The notes: a model not told the origin generated them from the letters alone. A stretch of 26,644 nucleotides of DNA from JAJZRV01 sp027442615 (GCA_027442615.1 DAIBBI010000012.1:1-26644); one strand, 5' to 3'. Shown: positions 7,373 to 15,336, counted from the stretch's first letter. Program-made: numbers and translations.

Positions 7373-8788
7373 TCAGTTGGCCTTGGGCTGCTTCCCTTTG
7401 AGGTAGGCAATGGCCTGATCCAGCTGGTAGTCGGGCTTTTCCTTGCCATCCTCCAGCTTGGCCGGGGGCTTGTGCGCAGGCGCAGGCTTGGCTGCTGCCT
7501 CCTGACCCGCTGCGGAAGCAGCGGGCTTGGCCACCGGTTTTGCCGCTTCAATCTTCTTGTCCGTGGGGTTGGAGAGATGGCCTTCCAGATCCGCTTCTCG
7601 AATGCCCAGCATGGACTCTACGGCATCGGCATCCTCCTGCACCACCACATCAGGCACGATCCCCTTGGCCTGGATGGAGCGGCCGTTGGGCGTAAAGTAG
7701 CGCGCTGTCGTCAGCTTCAGTGCCGTGTTGTTGGACAGCGGCAGGATGGTCTGAACCGAGCCTTTGCCAAAAGTCTGGACACCCATGATGGTGGCCCGAT
7801 GGTGGTCCTGCAAGGCACCGGCGACAATTTCGGAGGCCGAAGCTGAACCACCATTGACCAGCACCACCATCGGCACCTTCTTCGCCAGCGCAGGCAACGC
7901 GGCGGCATAATCGGTGTCGGCCGGACCGCGCAAATAGTTCTCCGGGCTTGCGGTCAAGCGCATCTTGGCGTCGGGAACACGGCCTTCCGTATAGACCACC
8001 AGCGCATCCCGCGGCAGGAATGATGCAGAAACGCCCACGGCCGCGTTCAGCAGGCCGCCCGGATCGTTGCGCAGATCAAGCACCAACCCCTTGATGGCAC
8101 CGTTGTTATCCTTGTAAAACTTTTCGATGGCCGCGGCCAGGTCTTCGCCGGTGTGCTCCTGGAACTGGCTGACGCGAATCGAGGCGTAACCAGGCTCAAT
8201 TTCCTTGAGCTTCACACTCTTCATCTTGATGATGGCACGCGTCAACGTGACCACCAGTGGCTTGGGCTCATTCTTGCGCAACAAGGTCAGGGTAATCTGC
8301 GTATCGGGTTTGCCACGCATGCGCTTGACCGCGTCATTGAGCGTCATGCCTTTGACCGCTGCATCATCAAGCTTGATGATGAGGTCGCCTGGTTTGATAC
8401 CGGCACGCGCCGCCGGGGTGTCATCGATGGGGGAGACCACCCTGACCAGGCCGTCCTCCATGCTCACTTCGATGCCCAGCCCGCCAAATTCGCCCTGCGT
8501 CCCAGCCTGCAATTCCTTGTAGGCATCCTGATCCAGATAAGCGGAATGCGGATCGAGGCCCGCCACCATGCCCGTAATGGCTTCCTTGATGAGTTTCTTG
8601 TCGTCCACTGGCTCGACGTAGTCGGTCTTGATGCGCCCGAATACTTCGCTGAAGGTGCGCAATTCCTCAATGGGCAACGGCGCCGGCGCCTGTGGACGCT
8701 CTGCCACGGCAGAAAAATTGAGTGTGAGGGCAAAGCCGATGATCGCCCCCATCACCACCAGACCCACTTTTTTCAGTTGCCCACCCAT
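7373..8788 (-). CDS. ctpA: Carboxy-terminal processing serine protease (S41A, CtpA)
   Basis: This is a periplasmic protease of the tail-specific family; 471 residues. An uncleaved or cleaved N-terminal membrane segment (about 8-28) directs export. Then comes the S41 N-terminal helix region (FGRIKTDYVEPV), a PDZ domain (about 98-182, starting GEFGGLGIEVSMEDG) and the catalytic core with LDLRNDPGGLL (237-247). The nucleophile is S317 in GGSASASEI and the general base is K342 in TFGKGSVQ. The tail after about 395 is Ala/Lys/Pro-rich and looks disordered. CtpA proteases next to envC are common in proteobacteria; a role in trimming cell-wall hydrolases or their partners is a reasonable inference. 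It begins 23 bp after envC and ends 9 bp before moeB. Confidence 0.93.
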   Translation of the reverse strand: MGGQLKKVGLVVMGAIIGFALTLNFSAVAERPQAPAPLPIEELRTFSEVFGRIKTDYVEPVDDKKLIKEAITGMVAGLDPHSAYLDQDAYKELQAGTQGEFGGLGIEVSMEDGLVRVVSPIDDTPAARAGIKPGDLIIKLDDAAVKGMTLNDAVKRMRGKPDTQITLTLLRKNEPKPLVVTLTRAIIKMKSVKLKEIEPGYASIRVSQFQEHTGEDLAAAIEKFYKDNNGAIKGLVLDLRNDPGGLLNAAVGVSASFLPRDALVVYTEGRVPDAKMRLTASPENYLRGPADTDYAAALPALAKKVPMVVLVNGGSASASEIVAGALQDHHRATIMGVQTFGKGSVQTILPLSNNTALKLTTARYFTPNGRSIQAKGIVPDVVVQEDADAVESMLGIREADLEGHLSNPTDKKIEAAKPVAKPAASAAGQEAAAKPAPAHKPPAKLEDGKEKPDYQLDQAIAYLKGKQPKAN

Positions 8789-8811
8789 CCCGAATATCCT
8801 TCTGTTGATTC

Positions 8812-10041
8812 CTATGGCCGACCCACCCAGCTCATGGGGTCGAACGGTTTACTTTGATAACGAAGCTCGAAGTATAGCCCTGATTCACTATTTCCACCGG
8901 TGCTTCCTGCCGTGGCCACCGTTGCACCACCCTGAACGACGTCACCCACCTGAGCAAACAGGCTTTGTGCCCCGCCATACAGGCTCATGTAGCTGCCGCC
9001 GTGATCGATGATGAGCAGGTTGCCAAATCCGCGCAACCAATCCGAAAAAACCACCCGGCCTGAGGCCACTGCCTTGACTTCGCGCCCTTCCGGGGCCCGG
9101 ATAAACAACCCGCGCCAGCTCAAGCCGGTATCTGAACGTGGACTCCCGAAACGGTTGATCAGTTCCCCGGCCATCGGAAGGCGCAAGTGACCCTTCATGC
9201 GGGCAAAGCCCTCACTGTCGTAACCGGGTTCGGGCACCTTGTCGATCATGGCCACGGCAGGCGGTGGAACGGAACTGCCGGCAATCGGCTTTTCTGCATT
9301 CTTCTTATTTTGCCGGGCCCGGCGATCCTGCTCGCGCCGCGCCAACATGCGGGCAATGTCTTCCACCAGCCTGGTCAGGCGCTTCTCGTCCTTCTGCAAG
9401 GATTCCAGGCTGCGCTTTTGCTTCTTCATCTTGTTGGAAAGGCTTGCCACCACTCTGGCACGCGCATCGTTCTCCGCCTGCAGGCGCTTGCGTTGTGCCG
9501 CTTGCTGCGCCTGAACTGCGGCGAGCTGTTTTAGCTTCTGTTCGCGAGCCGTGGTGACCTGCGCCAGGGCCTGCAGGTTGTTGCGCAGGGCGTGCATGGT
9601 TTGGGCCTGGGATTGCGCCAGGATTTCAAGATATTCCATTTGGCGCGCAATATCGTCGGGATCTTCGCCGGACAGCAGCAACGGAACCACGTCGGGAACG
9701 CCCTGTTCGTAGCGCTGCTTGAGCAGCCGCGCCAGCGCACCCTGGCTTTGGCCGATTTCTTCGCGGGTATGAGTGGAACGCTGGTGGAGGTTATCGAGTT
9801 CGGTTTGTAGCGCACGCTGCTGCAACTCCAGGTCATGCAGGGTGCGATTGGTTTCGCTGATGGCGCGCTCGGATTTGCGTAGCGCATCCACTGCCTCATT
9901 TTTGGAGCCCTCGGTTGCAGAAAGATCCTGTTGCAACTGGTGAATCCGGCCACGCAGGTCCTCCAGGTCATTGGCAGGGCCTGCAAAGGCGGTGATGCTG
10001 CATAAACCGAGCAAAAGACCAAAGGGTAAGAAGCGTGCCAC
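8812..10041 (-). CDS. envC: Murein hydrolase activator EnvC
   Basis: EnvC is a periplasmic protein that turns on amidases (AmiA/AmiB) at the division septum. The 409 residues start with a signal peptide (FLPFGLLLGLCSITAFA, cleaved near residue 20), followed by a long coiled coil (about 24-245, rich in Q, E, R and L), a linker and a C-terminal LytM (M23) domain (about 285-405). The zinc ligands are lost: the usual His and Asp of H-x-G-x-D align with W309 and F313, and the H-x-H position reads G388-x-Y390. This fits EnvC as a non-enzymatic activator. The start is GTG with a weak ribosome site; the signal peptide supports it. It follows gpmA by 9 bp. Confidence 0.92.
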   Translation of the reverse strand: MARFLPFGLLLGLCSITAFAGPANDLEDLRGRIHQLQQDLSATEGSKNEAVDALRKSERAISETNRTLHDLELQQRALQTELDNLHQRSTHTREEIGQSQGALARLLKQRYEQGVPDVVPLLLSGEDPDDIARQMEYLEILAQSQAQTMHALRNNLQALAQVTTAREQKLKQLAAVQAQQAAQRKRLQAENDARARVVASLSNKMKKQKRSLESLQKDEKRLTRLVEDIARMLARREQDRRARQNKKNAEKPIAGSSVPPPAVAMIDKVPEPGYDSEGFARMKGHLRLPMAGELINRFGSPRSDTGLSWRGLFIRAPEGREVKAVASGRVVFSDWLRGFGNLLIIDHGGSYMSLYGGAQSLFAQVGDVVQGGATVATAGSTGGNSESGLYFELRYQSKPFDPMSWVGRP

Positions 10042-10050
10042 CTAGGCGAC

Positions 10051-10800
10051 TCAGGACTCGATTCGGCCCTGATTGGCGACGGCTTCGGTCATCCGGGCAA
10101 TTTCGTCGGGATCCCCCAGGTAATAGCTGTTGAGGGCGCGCAGGTCTTCGTCGAGCTCGTACACCATGGGCATGCCGGTAGGAATGTTGACGCCCACGAT
10201 GGCATCGTCGGGGATGTTGCCCAGATACTTGACCAGGGCACGCAACGAGTTGCCGTGCGCCACGATCAACACCTGGCGTCCGTCCCGCACGGCGGGCGCA
10301 ATGACGTTTGTCCAGTAGGGAATGACCCGATCCACGGTGTCCTTGAGGCTTTCGCCACGCGGAAATTCGGTGGCAGTCAGATGGCGGTAGCGCGGATCGG
10401 CAATCTCGCAGCGTGGATCGTCCAGGGCAAGCAACGGAGGGGCAATGTCATAACTGCGACGCCACTGGTATACCTGGGCCTCGCCATAACGCGCTGAGGT
10501 TTCAACCTTGTTGTGCCCCTGCAAGTCGCCGTAATGGCGTTCGTTGAGGTGCCAGTCCGACACCACCGGAACCCACATTCGATTCATGGTTTCAAGTCCC
10601 AGCCAGAGGGTCTTGATGGCGCGCTGCAAGACCGATGTGAATGCGAGGTCAATCTCGAATCCGGAAGATGCCAGCAGCTTTCCTGCGGCGATGGCCTCCT
10701 GTTTGCCACGCTCAGTCAAGCCGATGTCGACCCAACCCGTGAACCGGTTTTGTTCGTTCCAGAGGCTCTGACCGTGGCGAAGCAGCACAATTTTCTTCAT
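10051..10800 (-). CDS. gpmA: 2,3-bisphosphoglycerate-dependent phosphoglycerate mutase
   Basis: It interconverts 3- and 2-phosphoglycerate in glycolysis and gluconeogenesis. The 249-residue length fits the dPGM family. The phosphohistidine motif is LRHGQSLWN (H9), followed by FTGWVDIGLTERG, then NERHYGDLQGHNK, then the second active-site His in VAHGNSLRALVKYL. I chose ATG 10800 (MKKIVLLRHG) over the in-frame ATG 10809, because the weak AGCGA site touches the upstream ATG but is nine bases from the downstream one. It heads the gpmA-envC-ctpA-moeB operon and diverges from the rhodanese-grxC-secB operon. In E. coli the unrelated manganese-dependent mutase GpmM holds this position. Confidence 0.95.
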   Translation of the reverse strand: MKKIVLLRHGQSLWNEQNRFTGWVDIGLTERGKQEAIAAGKLLASSGFEIDLAFTSVLQRAIKTLWLGLETMNRMWVPVVSDWHLNERHYGDLQGHNKVETSARYGEAQVYQWRRSYDIAPPLLALDDPRCEIADPRYRHLTATEFPRGESLKDTVDRVIPYWTNVIAPAVRDGRQVLIVAHGNSLRALVKYLGNIPDDAIVGVNIPTGMPMVYELDEDLRALNSYYLGDPDEIARMTEAVANQGRIES

Positions 10801-10830
10801 GGGGGCCATTCGCTAACAATAAATAGAGGC

Positions 10831-10839
10831 ATTTTAGCA
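10831..10839 (-). promoter_or_regulatory. Extended -10 promoter for the gpmA operon
   Basis: On the minus strand TGCTAAAAT (TGn plus TAAAAT, 5 of 6) lies 30 bp before the chosen gpmA ATG. I see no -35 match at 17 bp. The expected transcript start leaves a leader of about 25 nt. Confidence 0.5.
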
Positions 10840-10905
10840 AAGAAAACAGACTCGAGCGGCAAAGATGTATAAGACCCATCACATCATCTTCGAGGTCTGG
10901 CGCCA

Positions 10906-10914
10906 TGGTAGAAT
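10906..10914 (+). promoter_or_regulatory. Extended -10 promoter for the rhodanese-grxC-secB-gpsA operon
   Basis: TGGTAGAAT (TGn plus TAGAAT, 5 of 6) lies 34 bp before the TTG start at 10949. The -35 region is weak. Its position rules out the longer reading frame beginning at 10865. Confidence 0.5.
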
Positions 10915-10948
10915 ACAGGCCCTATTTTCGGTAGATGGAGTGCATCCT

Positions 10949-11371
10949 TTGGACTTTCTATTGCAACATCTTGGCCTCGTTGTCCTGGTCGTCGCCAGCG
11001 GTATCATGCTGGCCTGGCCCGAAATCCAGAAACTCGCGGGACAACAGTCCTCCATCAGCACCCTCGAAGCCACCCAGCTCATCAACCAGAAGCATGCCAT
11101 CATCATCGATCTGCGTCGCGAAAAGGACTTCACCCTGGGCCACCTGCCCAATGCGCGGCATATTCCCGCAGATGAGCTGGTGACACGCTTTGACGAAATC
11201 TCCCGCTTCAAGTCGCGCCCGGCAATCCTGGTGAGTACGGGCCAGAACAGCGCCAAGGCCATCAAGGCCTTGAAGGAGCAGGGCTTCGCGGACGTGTTCG
11301 TATTGCAGGGGGGCGTCTCGGCCTGGATCGAGGCCAGCCTGCCCATCGAAACCACAAGCGGCAAGGCTTGA
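10949..11371 (+). CDS. yibN: Membrane-anchored rhodanese-fold protein without cysteine (YibN-like)
   Basis: This 140-residue protein has one N-terminal membrane segment (LGLVVLVVASGIMLAW, about 8-23) followed by a cytoplasmic rhodanese domain: IIIDLRREKDFTLGHLPNA, then FKSRPAILVSTG, then VFVLQGGVSAWIEA. The active-site loop, normally C-x-x-G-x-R/S, reads VSTGQNS with Val at the cysteine place, and the whole protein has no Cys. It therefore cannot work as a sulfurtransferase by the usual mechanism. I chose TTG 10949 because GGAG lies eight bases upstream and homologs begin with a similar M-D/E-F-L sequence; the upstream frame starts before the promoter. The order before grxC-secB-gpsA matches E. 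coli yibN, which supports the symbol. Confidence 0.85.
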   Translation: MDFLLQHLGLVVLVVASGIMLAWPEIQKLAGQQSSISTLEATQLINQKHAIIIDLRREKDFTLGHLPNARHIPADELVTRFDEISRFKSRPAILVSTGQNSAKAIKALKEQGFADVFVLQGGVSAWIEASLPIETTSGKA

Positions 11372-11380
11372 GGACGACTC

Positions 11381-11656
11381 GTGGAACACAACATCACCAT
11401 GTACACCACCGGCGTATGCCCCTACTGCGTCATGGCCGAACGCTATCTGAAGGGCAAAGGGGTGGTTGCGCTGCACAAGATACGCGTGGATCTTGACCCT
11501 TCCCAGCGGGAGGCCATGATCCATCGCACCGGTCGGCGCACCGTGCCGCAAATTTTCATCAACGAAACCCATGTGGGAGGGTATGACGATCTGATCGCGC
11601 TCGACCGCGCGGGCGCCCTCGACCCCCTGCTCGCAAACCTAACCTCAGGACAATGA
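11381..11656 (+). CDS. grxC: Glutaredoxin GrxC
   Basis: This is a small glutathione-dependent dithiol oxidoreductase of 91 residues. It shows the redox motif C13-P-Y-C16, the TVPQIFI cis-proline loop (about 54-60) and the glutathione-binding VGGYDDL (about 65-71). The start is GTG with GAGGA eight bases upstream, 9 bp after the rhodanese-like gene. It lies in the yibN-grxC-secB-gpsA order that is kept in many proteobacteria. It acts in the cytoplasm, probably reducing ribonucleotide reductase and mixed disulfides. The link to secB is conserved order rather than a shown pathway. Confidence 0.95.
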   Translation: MEHNITMYTTGVCPYCVMAERYLKGKGVVALHKIRVDLDPSQREAMIHRTGRRTVPQIFINETHVGGYDDLIALDRAGALDPLLANLTSGQ

Positions 11657-11660
11657 CCCC

Positions 11661-12137
11661 ATGACCCAGGAAACACAAGTGGACAACAGCCCCGTTTTTG
11701 CCATCGAAAAAATCTACATCAAGGATGCCTCTCTGGAGATACCCCATGCGCCCCAGATTTTCCTGGAACGCGATACGCCAGAAATCTCGGTGCAATTGAA
11801 CAATGGCAGTGAACCCGTCGAAAACGGCGTATTCCAGACCACGCTTTCGGTCACGGTTACAGCCACCCTGAAGGAAAAGACGATGTTTCTGGTGGAAGTG
11901 GTGGAGGCAGGCATTTTTCGCCTCATGAACATACCGGCCACCGACATGCCCTTTGTGCTGGAAGTGACCTGCCCCAACATCCTGTTCCCCTACGCGCGCG
12001 AAGCCATCTCCAACCTCGTCACGCGCGCCGGGTTTCCCCCGGTCATGCTCAATCCGGTCAATTTTGAAGTCCTGCACCAGCAGCGTCTGCAACAGGCGGA
12101 AGCCCAGGCAGCACCTGCACCAGCGGTGTCGCAGTAA
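11661..12137 (+). CDS. secB: Protein-export chaperone SecB
   Basis: SecB is a homotetrameric cytoplasmic chaperone that holds preproteins unfolded and passes them to SecA. The 158-residue length is typical. Diagnostic stretches are FAIEKIYIKDASLEIPHAP near residues 14-32, EVTVTA-like strands around SVTVTATLKEKTMFLVEV, then CPNILFPYAREAISNLVTR and GFPPVMLNPVNF. The last 18 residues are Gln/Ala-rich and flexible. The ATG has AGGA ten bases upstream, and grxC stops just before it. gpsA starts 3 bp after its stop. Confidence 0.97.
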   Translation: MTQETQVDNSPVFAIEKIYIKDASLEIPHAPQIFLERDTPEISVQLNNGSEPVENGVFQTTLSVTVTATLKEKTMFLVEVVEAGIFRLMNIPATDMPFVLEVTCPNILFPYAREAISNLVTRAGFPPVMLNPVNFEVLHQQRLQQAEAQAAPAPAVSQ

Positions 12138-12140
12138 CTC

Positions 12141-13124
12141 ATGAAGATCGCAATCCTCGGTGCCGGCGCCTGGGGAACCGCATTGGCCCTGACCCTGTCC
12201 GGGCGCCACCGGGTAACCCTATGGGGTCGCGATGCCGAGGCCATGGACAGGATCAGCGCGACCCGAATCAACGATCGCTACCTGCCAGGGCATCCGCTCC
12301 CTACGCAGATGGTATTGACCTCCCGATTTTCCCAAGCCGTCGAAGATGCCGATCTGGCCCTCCTGGCCGTTCCCGTGGCGGGTTTGCGGGAAACCCTGCG
12401 CACCCTCCATCACCATCGCCCCAACCTGCCCATCCTGTGGGCCTGCAAGGGATTCGAGCAGGGCAGCGACTTCATGCCCCATCAGGTGGTGGCCGAAACA
12501 CTGCAAAGCGGCATCGCCTGCGGCGTGCTGTCCGGGCCAAGCTTTGCCGAGGAAATTGCCAATGGCCTGCCCGCCGCCATTACGCTGGCTTCCATGCAAC
12601 CCGGGTTTGCCCAGGACATCTCGCGCAACCTGCATGGCCATCGCCTTCGCCTTTATTCCAGCACGGATGTGGTGGGCGTGGAACTGGCGGGCGCGCTCAA
12701 AAACGTCATTGCCATCGCCTCTGGACTCTCGGACGAACTGGGTCTGGGATTCAATGCCAGGGCCGCGCTCATCACGCGCGGGCTGGCTGAAATAGCGCGG
12801 CTGGGCGTGGCCCTGGGGGGGCGCTCGGAAACCTTCATGGGGCTGTCCGGCCTGGGAGATCTGGTATTGACCTGTACCGGGGCGCTCTCTCGCAATTATC
12901 GCGTGGGGCAAGGCCTGGCACGCGGCGAGGCCCTGAGCGGGATACTGACGCAACTGGGCCATGTGGCGGAGGGCGTGACTTCTGCGCTTGCCGCCGCACG
13001 CCTTGCCCATCACCATCATGTGGAAATGCCTATTACTGCTGCCGTGCAAGGGGTGCTCTCCGGCGTCCTGACAGCTCACGAGGCCGTGGAATTGCTGCTG
13101 GCGCGCGAGCCTCGTTCCGAGTAA
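12141..13124 (+). CDS. gpsA: Glycerol-3-phosphate dehydrogenase [NAD(P)+]
   Basis: It reduces dihydroxyacetone phosphate to sn-glycerol 3-phosphate for phospholipid synthesis. In 327 residues it shows the Rossmann loop GAGAWGTALA (7-16), the WACKGFE segment around 106-112, SGPSFAEEIANGLPAA around 133-148, the catalytic lysine in VELAGALKNVIAIASG, and ETFMGLSGLGDLVLTC around 230-245. It is last of the plus-strand operon, 3 bp after secB, which suggests coupled translation because no clear ribosome site is seen. In E. coli cysE follows; here there is no cysE, and trmL is convergent 10 bp away. Confidence 0.97.
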   Translation: MKIAILGAGAWGTALALTLSGRHRVTLWGRDAEAMDRISATRINDRYLPGHPLPTQMVLTSRFSQAVEDADLALLAVPVAGLRETLRTLHHHRPNLPILWACKGFEQGSDFMPHQVVAETLQSGIACGVLSGPSFAEEIANGLPAAITLASMQPGFAQDISRNLHGHRLRLYSSTDVVGVELAGALKNVIAIASGLSDELGLGFNARAALITRGLAEIARLGVALGGRSETFMGLSGLGDLVLTCTGALSRNYRVGQGLARGEALSGILTQLGHVAEGVTSALAAARLAHHHHVEMPITAAVQGVLSGVLTAHEAVELLLAREPRSE

Positions 13125-13134
13125 TCCTGCCCAG

Positions 13135-13599
13135 CTACTCTGCGGCGGCAAAGCCCTGCTGTCGCCAGGCTTCAAACACCATCACCGCCGTTGCATTGCC
13201 CAAATTGAGGCTGCGACTTCCCGCCACCATGGGCAAGCGCAACCGCTGTTCTTCGTCGAATTCTGCCAGTATATCCGCCGGCAGACCGCGGGTTTCCGGG
13301 CCCAGCACAAAGACGTCTCCGGGGCGATAAGAGGGCGCCGTATAAAAGCGGGAGGCCTTGGTGGTCAGCGCAAACCAGCGACGCCCGGACAGTGCCTCAC
13401 GGCAGGCTTGCCAATGGGGATGCACCCGAATCACGGCACTTTCATGATAATCCAGCCCGGCGCGACGCAACTGACGGTCTGAAATGTCAAAGCCCAGGGG
13501 TTCAACCAGATGGAGTGCGGCCCCGGTGTTGGCGCAAAGGCGAATGATGTTTCCAGTATTGGGTGGAATTTCCGGCTGGTACAGCACAACCTCAAACAT
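13135..13599 (-). CDS. trmL: tRNA (cytidine(34)-2'-O)-methyltransferase TrmL
   Basis: TrmL is a small SPOUT methyltransferase (154 residues) that methylates the ribose of the wobble base in tRNA-Leu isoacceptors. The family start is MFEVVLYQPEIPPNTGNI, with the N-T-G-N-I-x-R-L-C motif. The SAM-binding trefoil knot is formed by FVLGPETRGLP and LPMVAGSRSLNLGNATA. I chose ATG 13599 over ATG 13608 because AAGGA is nine bases before the former and touches the latter. It follows comF by 12 bp on the same strand and probably shares its transcript. Confidence 0.93.
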   Translation of the reverse strand: MFEVVLYQPEIPPNTGNIIRLCANTGAALHLVEPLGFDISDRQLRRAGLDYHESAVIRVHPHWQACREALSGRRWFALTTKASRFYTAPSYRPGDVFVLGPETRGLPADILAEFDEEQRLRLPMVAGSRSLNLGNATAVMVFEAWRQQGFAAAE

Positions 13600-13611
13600 G
13601 ATGCTCATTCC

Positions 13612-14313
13612 TTAAAAGTCGGGCGGCGGCGTGCGTGCCACGACCCAGGCGCTGATGCGGCGCACCCCATGCACCTTGAGCACCTGGGCCAGGGCATCCA
13701 TGGTGGCACCGCTGGTCATGACATCATCCACCACGGCAATGTGCAGCCCTGCCACGGTCACTGCGCACTCGAAGGCGCCGGCCATGTTGTCGCGCCGCTG
13801 GGCAAAGTTCAAACCGGCCTGGGCCTCGGTATCCCGGATGCGCCGCACCCCGGCAAACAATGGCCGGCTGAAATGCCGGGCAAGGCGAACGGCAATTTCG
13901 TGGGCCTGATTGTACCCGCGCTGGCGCCGTCGGCGTGGCGACAAGGGCATGGCCAGGAAAACATCCGGAACCCCCTTCCTGGATGCAGCCCGCATCAGGC
14001 CTTCTGCCAGCGGCCTTGCCAGATACAAGGCACCACCATACTTCAGACGCTGCACCAAGACGTCGAGGGGATAGCGATAGGCAAAACCGACGACGGTTTC
14101 ATCCACGGCGAGGGGCGCACTGGCGCAGCGCCGACACAGCAGCTCGGTTGCATGGCGTTCAAGCGGTTCTGCGCAGCAACGGCACGCAGGAGTTTCCGCG
14201 ACGGGTAGTCCCGCCTCGCAGGGTTCGCAGAGCAGCTGGTCCCCCCGCAACCCTTGCCCACAAAGAAAACAGCTCCGCGGCAGCCGCCACAGAAATACAT
14301 CGCGATTTGACAA
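13612..14313 (-). CDS. comF: ComF family protein (phosphoribosyltransferase-like)
   Basis: This is a 233-residue member of the ComF/GntX family. It has a cysteine-rich N-terminus with paired motifs C15-x2-C18, C29-x2-C32, a C-x-C-C cluster near 44-47 and C60-x2-C63, likely zinc sites. A type I phosphoribosyltransferase fold follows, with the PRPP loop VVDDVMTSGATM and the RQRGYNQAHEIA stretch. In naturally competent bacteria ComF is needed for DNA uptake; in others its role is unclear. The start is uncertain. I prefer TTG 14313, after a purine-rich AAGGACGGGG; in-frame ATG 14355 and GTG 14370 would add poorly conserved residues and overlap bioB. It is divergent from bioBC, a common arrangement. 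Confidence 0.88.
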   Translation of the reverse strand: MSNRDVFLWRLPRSCFLCGQGLRGDQLLCEPCEAGLPVAETPACRCCAEPLERHATELLCRRCASAPLAVDETVVGFAYRYPLDVLVQRLKYGGALYLARPLAEGLMRAASRKGVPDVFLAMPLSPRRRRQRGYNQAHEIAVRLARHFSRPLFAGVRRIRDTEAQAGLNFAQRRDNMAGAFECAVTVAGLHIAVVDDVMTSGATMDALAQVLKVHGVRRISAWVVARTPPPDF

Positions 14314-14336
14314 GAAGGCACCCCGTCCTTGATCAT
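14307..14336 (+). promoter_or_regulatory. Candidate bioB promoter
   Basis: A perfect -35 TTGACA (14307-14312) is followed after 18 bp by GATCAT (4 of 6). The -35 box overlaps the chosen comF start codon on the other strand. The predicted transcript start is within a few bases of the bioB ATG at 14344. No BirA-type palindrome was seen. Confidence 0.35.
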
Positions 14337-14343
14337 CGCAGCC

Positions 14344-15336
14344 ATGAAAATGCATTCTACTGTGCCTCACGCCGCCGCCCCCGATTCTTCAGTTCCGAAA
14401 AACGCAACGAATTGGTCCATCGAGGCCATCGAAGCCCTTTTCGATCTGCCGTTCAATGACCTGGTCTGGCGGGCGCAATCTGCGCACCGTGCTCATTTCG
14501 ATCCCAATGGCATCCAGCTCTCCACCCTGCTGTCGGTCAAGACTGGCGGTTGTCCCGAGGACTGCGGCTATTGTCCACAGTCCATCCGGCATCCCACGGC
14601 CGTAGCCGCACAGGCCATCCTTACCACCGAAGAAGTGCTTGCCGCAGCCCAGGCGGCCAAGGCTGCTGGCGCCTCGCGCTTCTGCATGGGAGCAGCCTGG
14701 CGCAGCCCCAAGGAGCGCGATCTCGATGCCGTCATCCACATGATCGAGGGCGTGCGCGCCATGGGCCTTGAAACCTGTGCGACGCTGGGAATGCTCAAGC
14801 CCGGGCAGGCCGAGCGACTCAAGCAATCGGGGCTTGACTACTACAATCACAACCTCGACACGGCACCGGAGTTCTACGGCAAAGTCATTCATACCCGAGA
14901 GTACCAGGATCGCCTGGACACGCTCGCCGCGGTCCGCCAGGCTGGCATGAACGTATGCTGTGGCGGGATTGTGGGCATGGGCGAAACCCGCCGCATGCGC
15001 GCCGGATTGCTGTCCGAACTAGCCAACCTGGACCCGGCGCCGGAATCAGTGCCCATCAACCTTCTGGTCCAGGTAGAAGGCACGCCGCTGCATGGCACCG
15101 AGGCGCTTGATCCTTTCGAGTTTGTCCGCACCATCGCGTGTGCACGCATCACCATGCCTGCCTCGCGTGTCAGACTTTCTGCAGGACGTGAATCCCTGTC
15201 CGACGAAATGCAGGCGCTGTGTTTTCTGGCGGGCGCCAATTCCATCTTTTACGGCGAAAAGCTGCTCACCACTGGCAACCCCGACGTGCAGCGCGACCAA
15301 CGCCTGTTTGAACGATTGGGCCTGCACGCCGAGTGA
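14344..15336 (+). CDS. bioB: Biotin synthase BioB
   Basis: BioB is a radical-SAM enzyme that inserts sulfur into dethiobiotin, the last step of biotin synthesis. In 330 residues the [4Fe-4S] motif is C70-x3-C74-x2-C77 (GGCPEDCGYCPQS). Also seen are GASRFCMGAAWRSPKERD, ETCATLGML, YYNHNLDTAPEFY (family YNHNxD motif), VCCGGIVGMGE with further [2Fe-2S] cysteines, and RLSAGRESL near the end, holding the Arg ligand. The start is uncertain: ATG 14344, ATG 14350 or TTG 14329; none has a good ribosome site. It overlaps bioC by four bases (GTGA), so the two are translationally coupled. Confidence 0.96.
   Translation: MKMHSTVPHAAAPDSSVPKNATNWSIEAIEALFDLPFNDLVWRAQSAHRAHFDPNGIQLSTLLSVKTGGCPEDCGYCPQSIRHPTAVAAQAILTTEEVLAAAQAAKAAGASRFCMGAAWRSPKERDLDAVIHMIEGVRAMGLETCATLGMLKPGQAERLKQSGLDYYNHNLDTAPEFYGKVIHTREYQDRLDTLAAVRQAGMNVCCGGIVGMGETRRMRAGLLSELANLDPAPESVPINLLVQVEGTPLHGTEALDPFEFVRTIACARITMPASRVRLSAGRESLSDEMQALCFLAGANSIFYGEKLLTTGNPDVQRDQRLFERLGLHAE

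Noticed and set aside
10865..10948. N-terminal extension of the rhodanese-like protein from ATG 10865
   Set aside because: It would start before the likely promoter (10906-10914), and the membrane segment and ribosome site fit TTG 10949.
14270..14350. BirA-type operator or riboswitch before bioB
   Set aside because: No long palindrome or conserved riboswitch core is visible in the short divergent gap.
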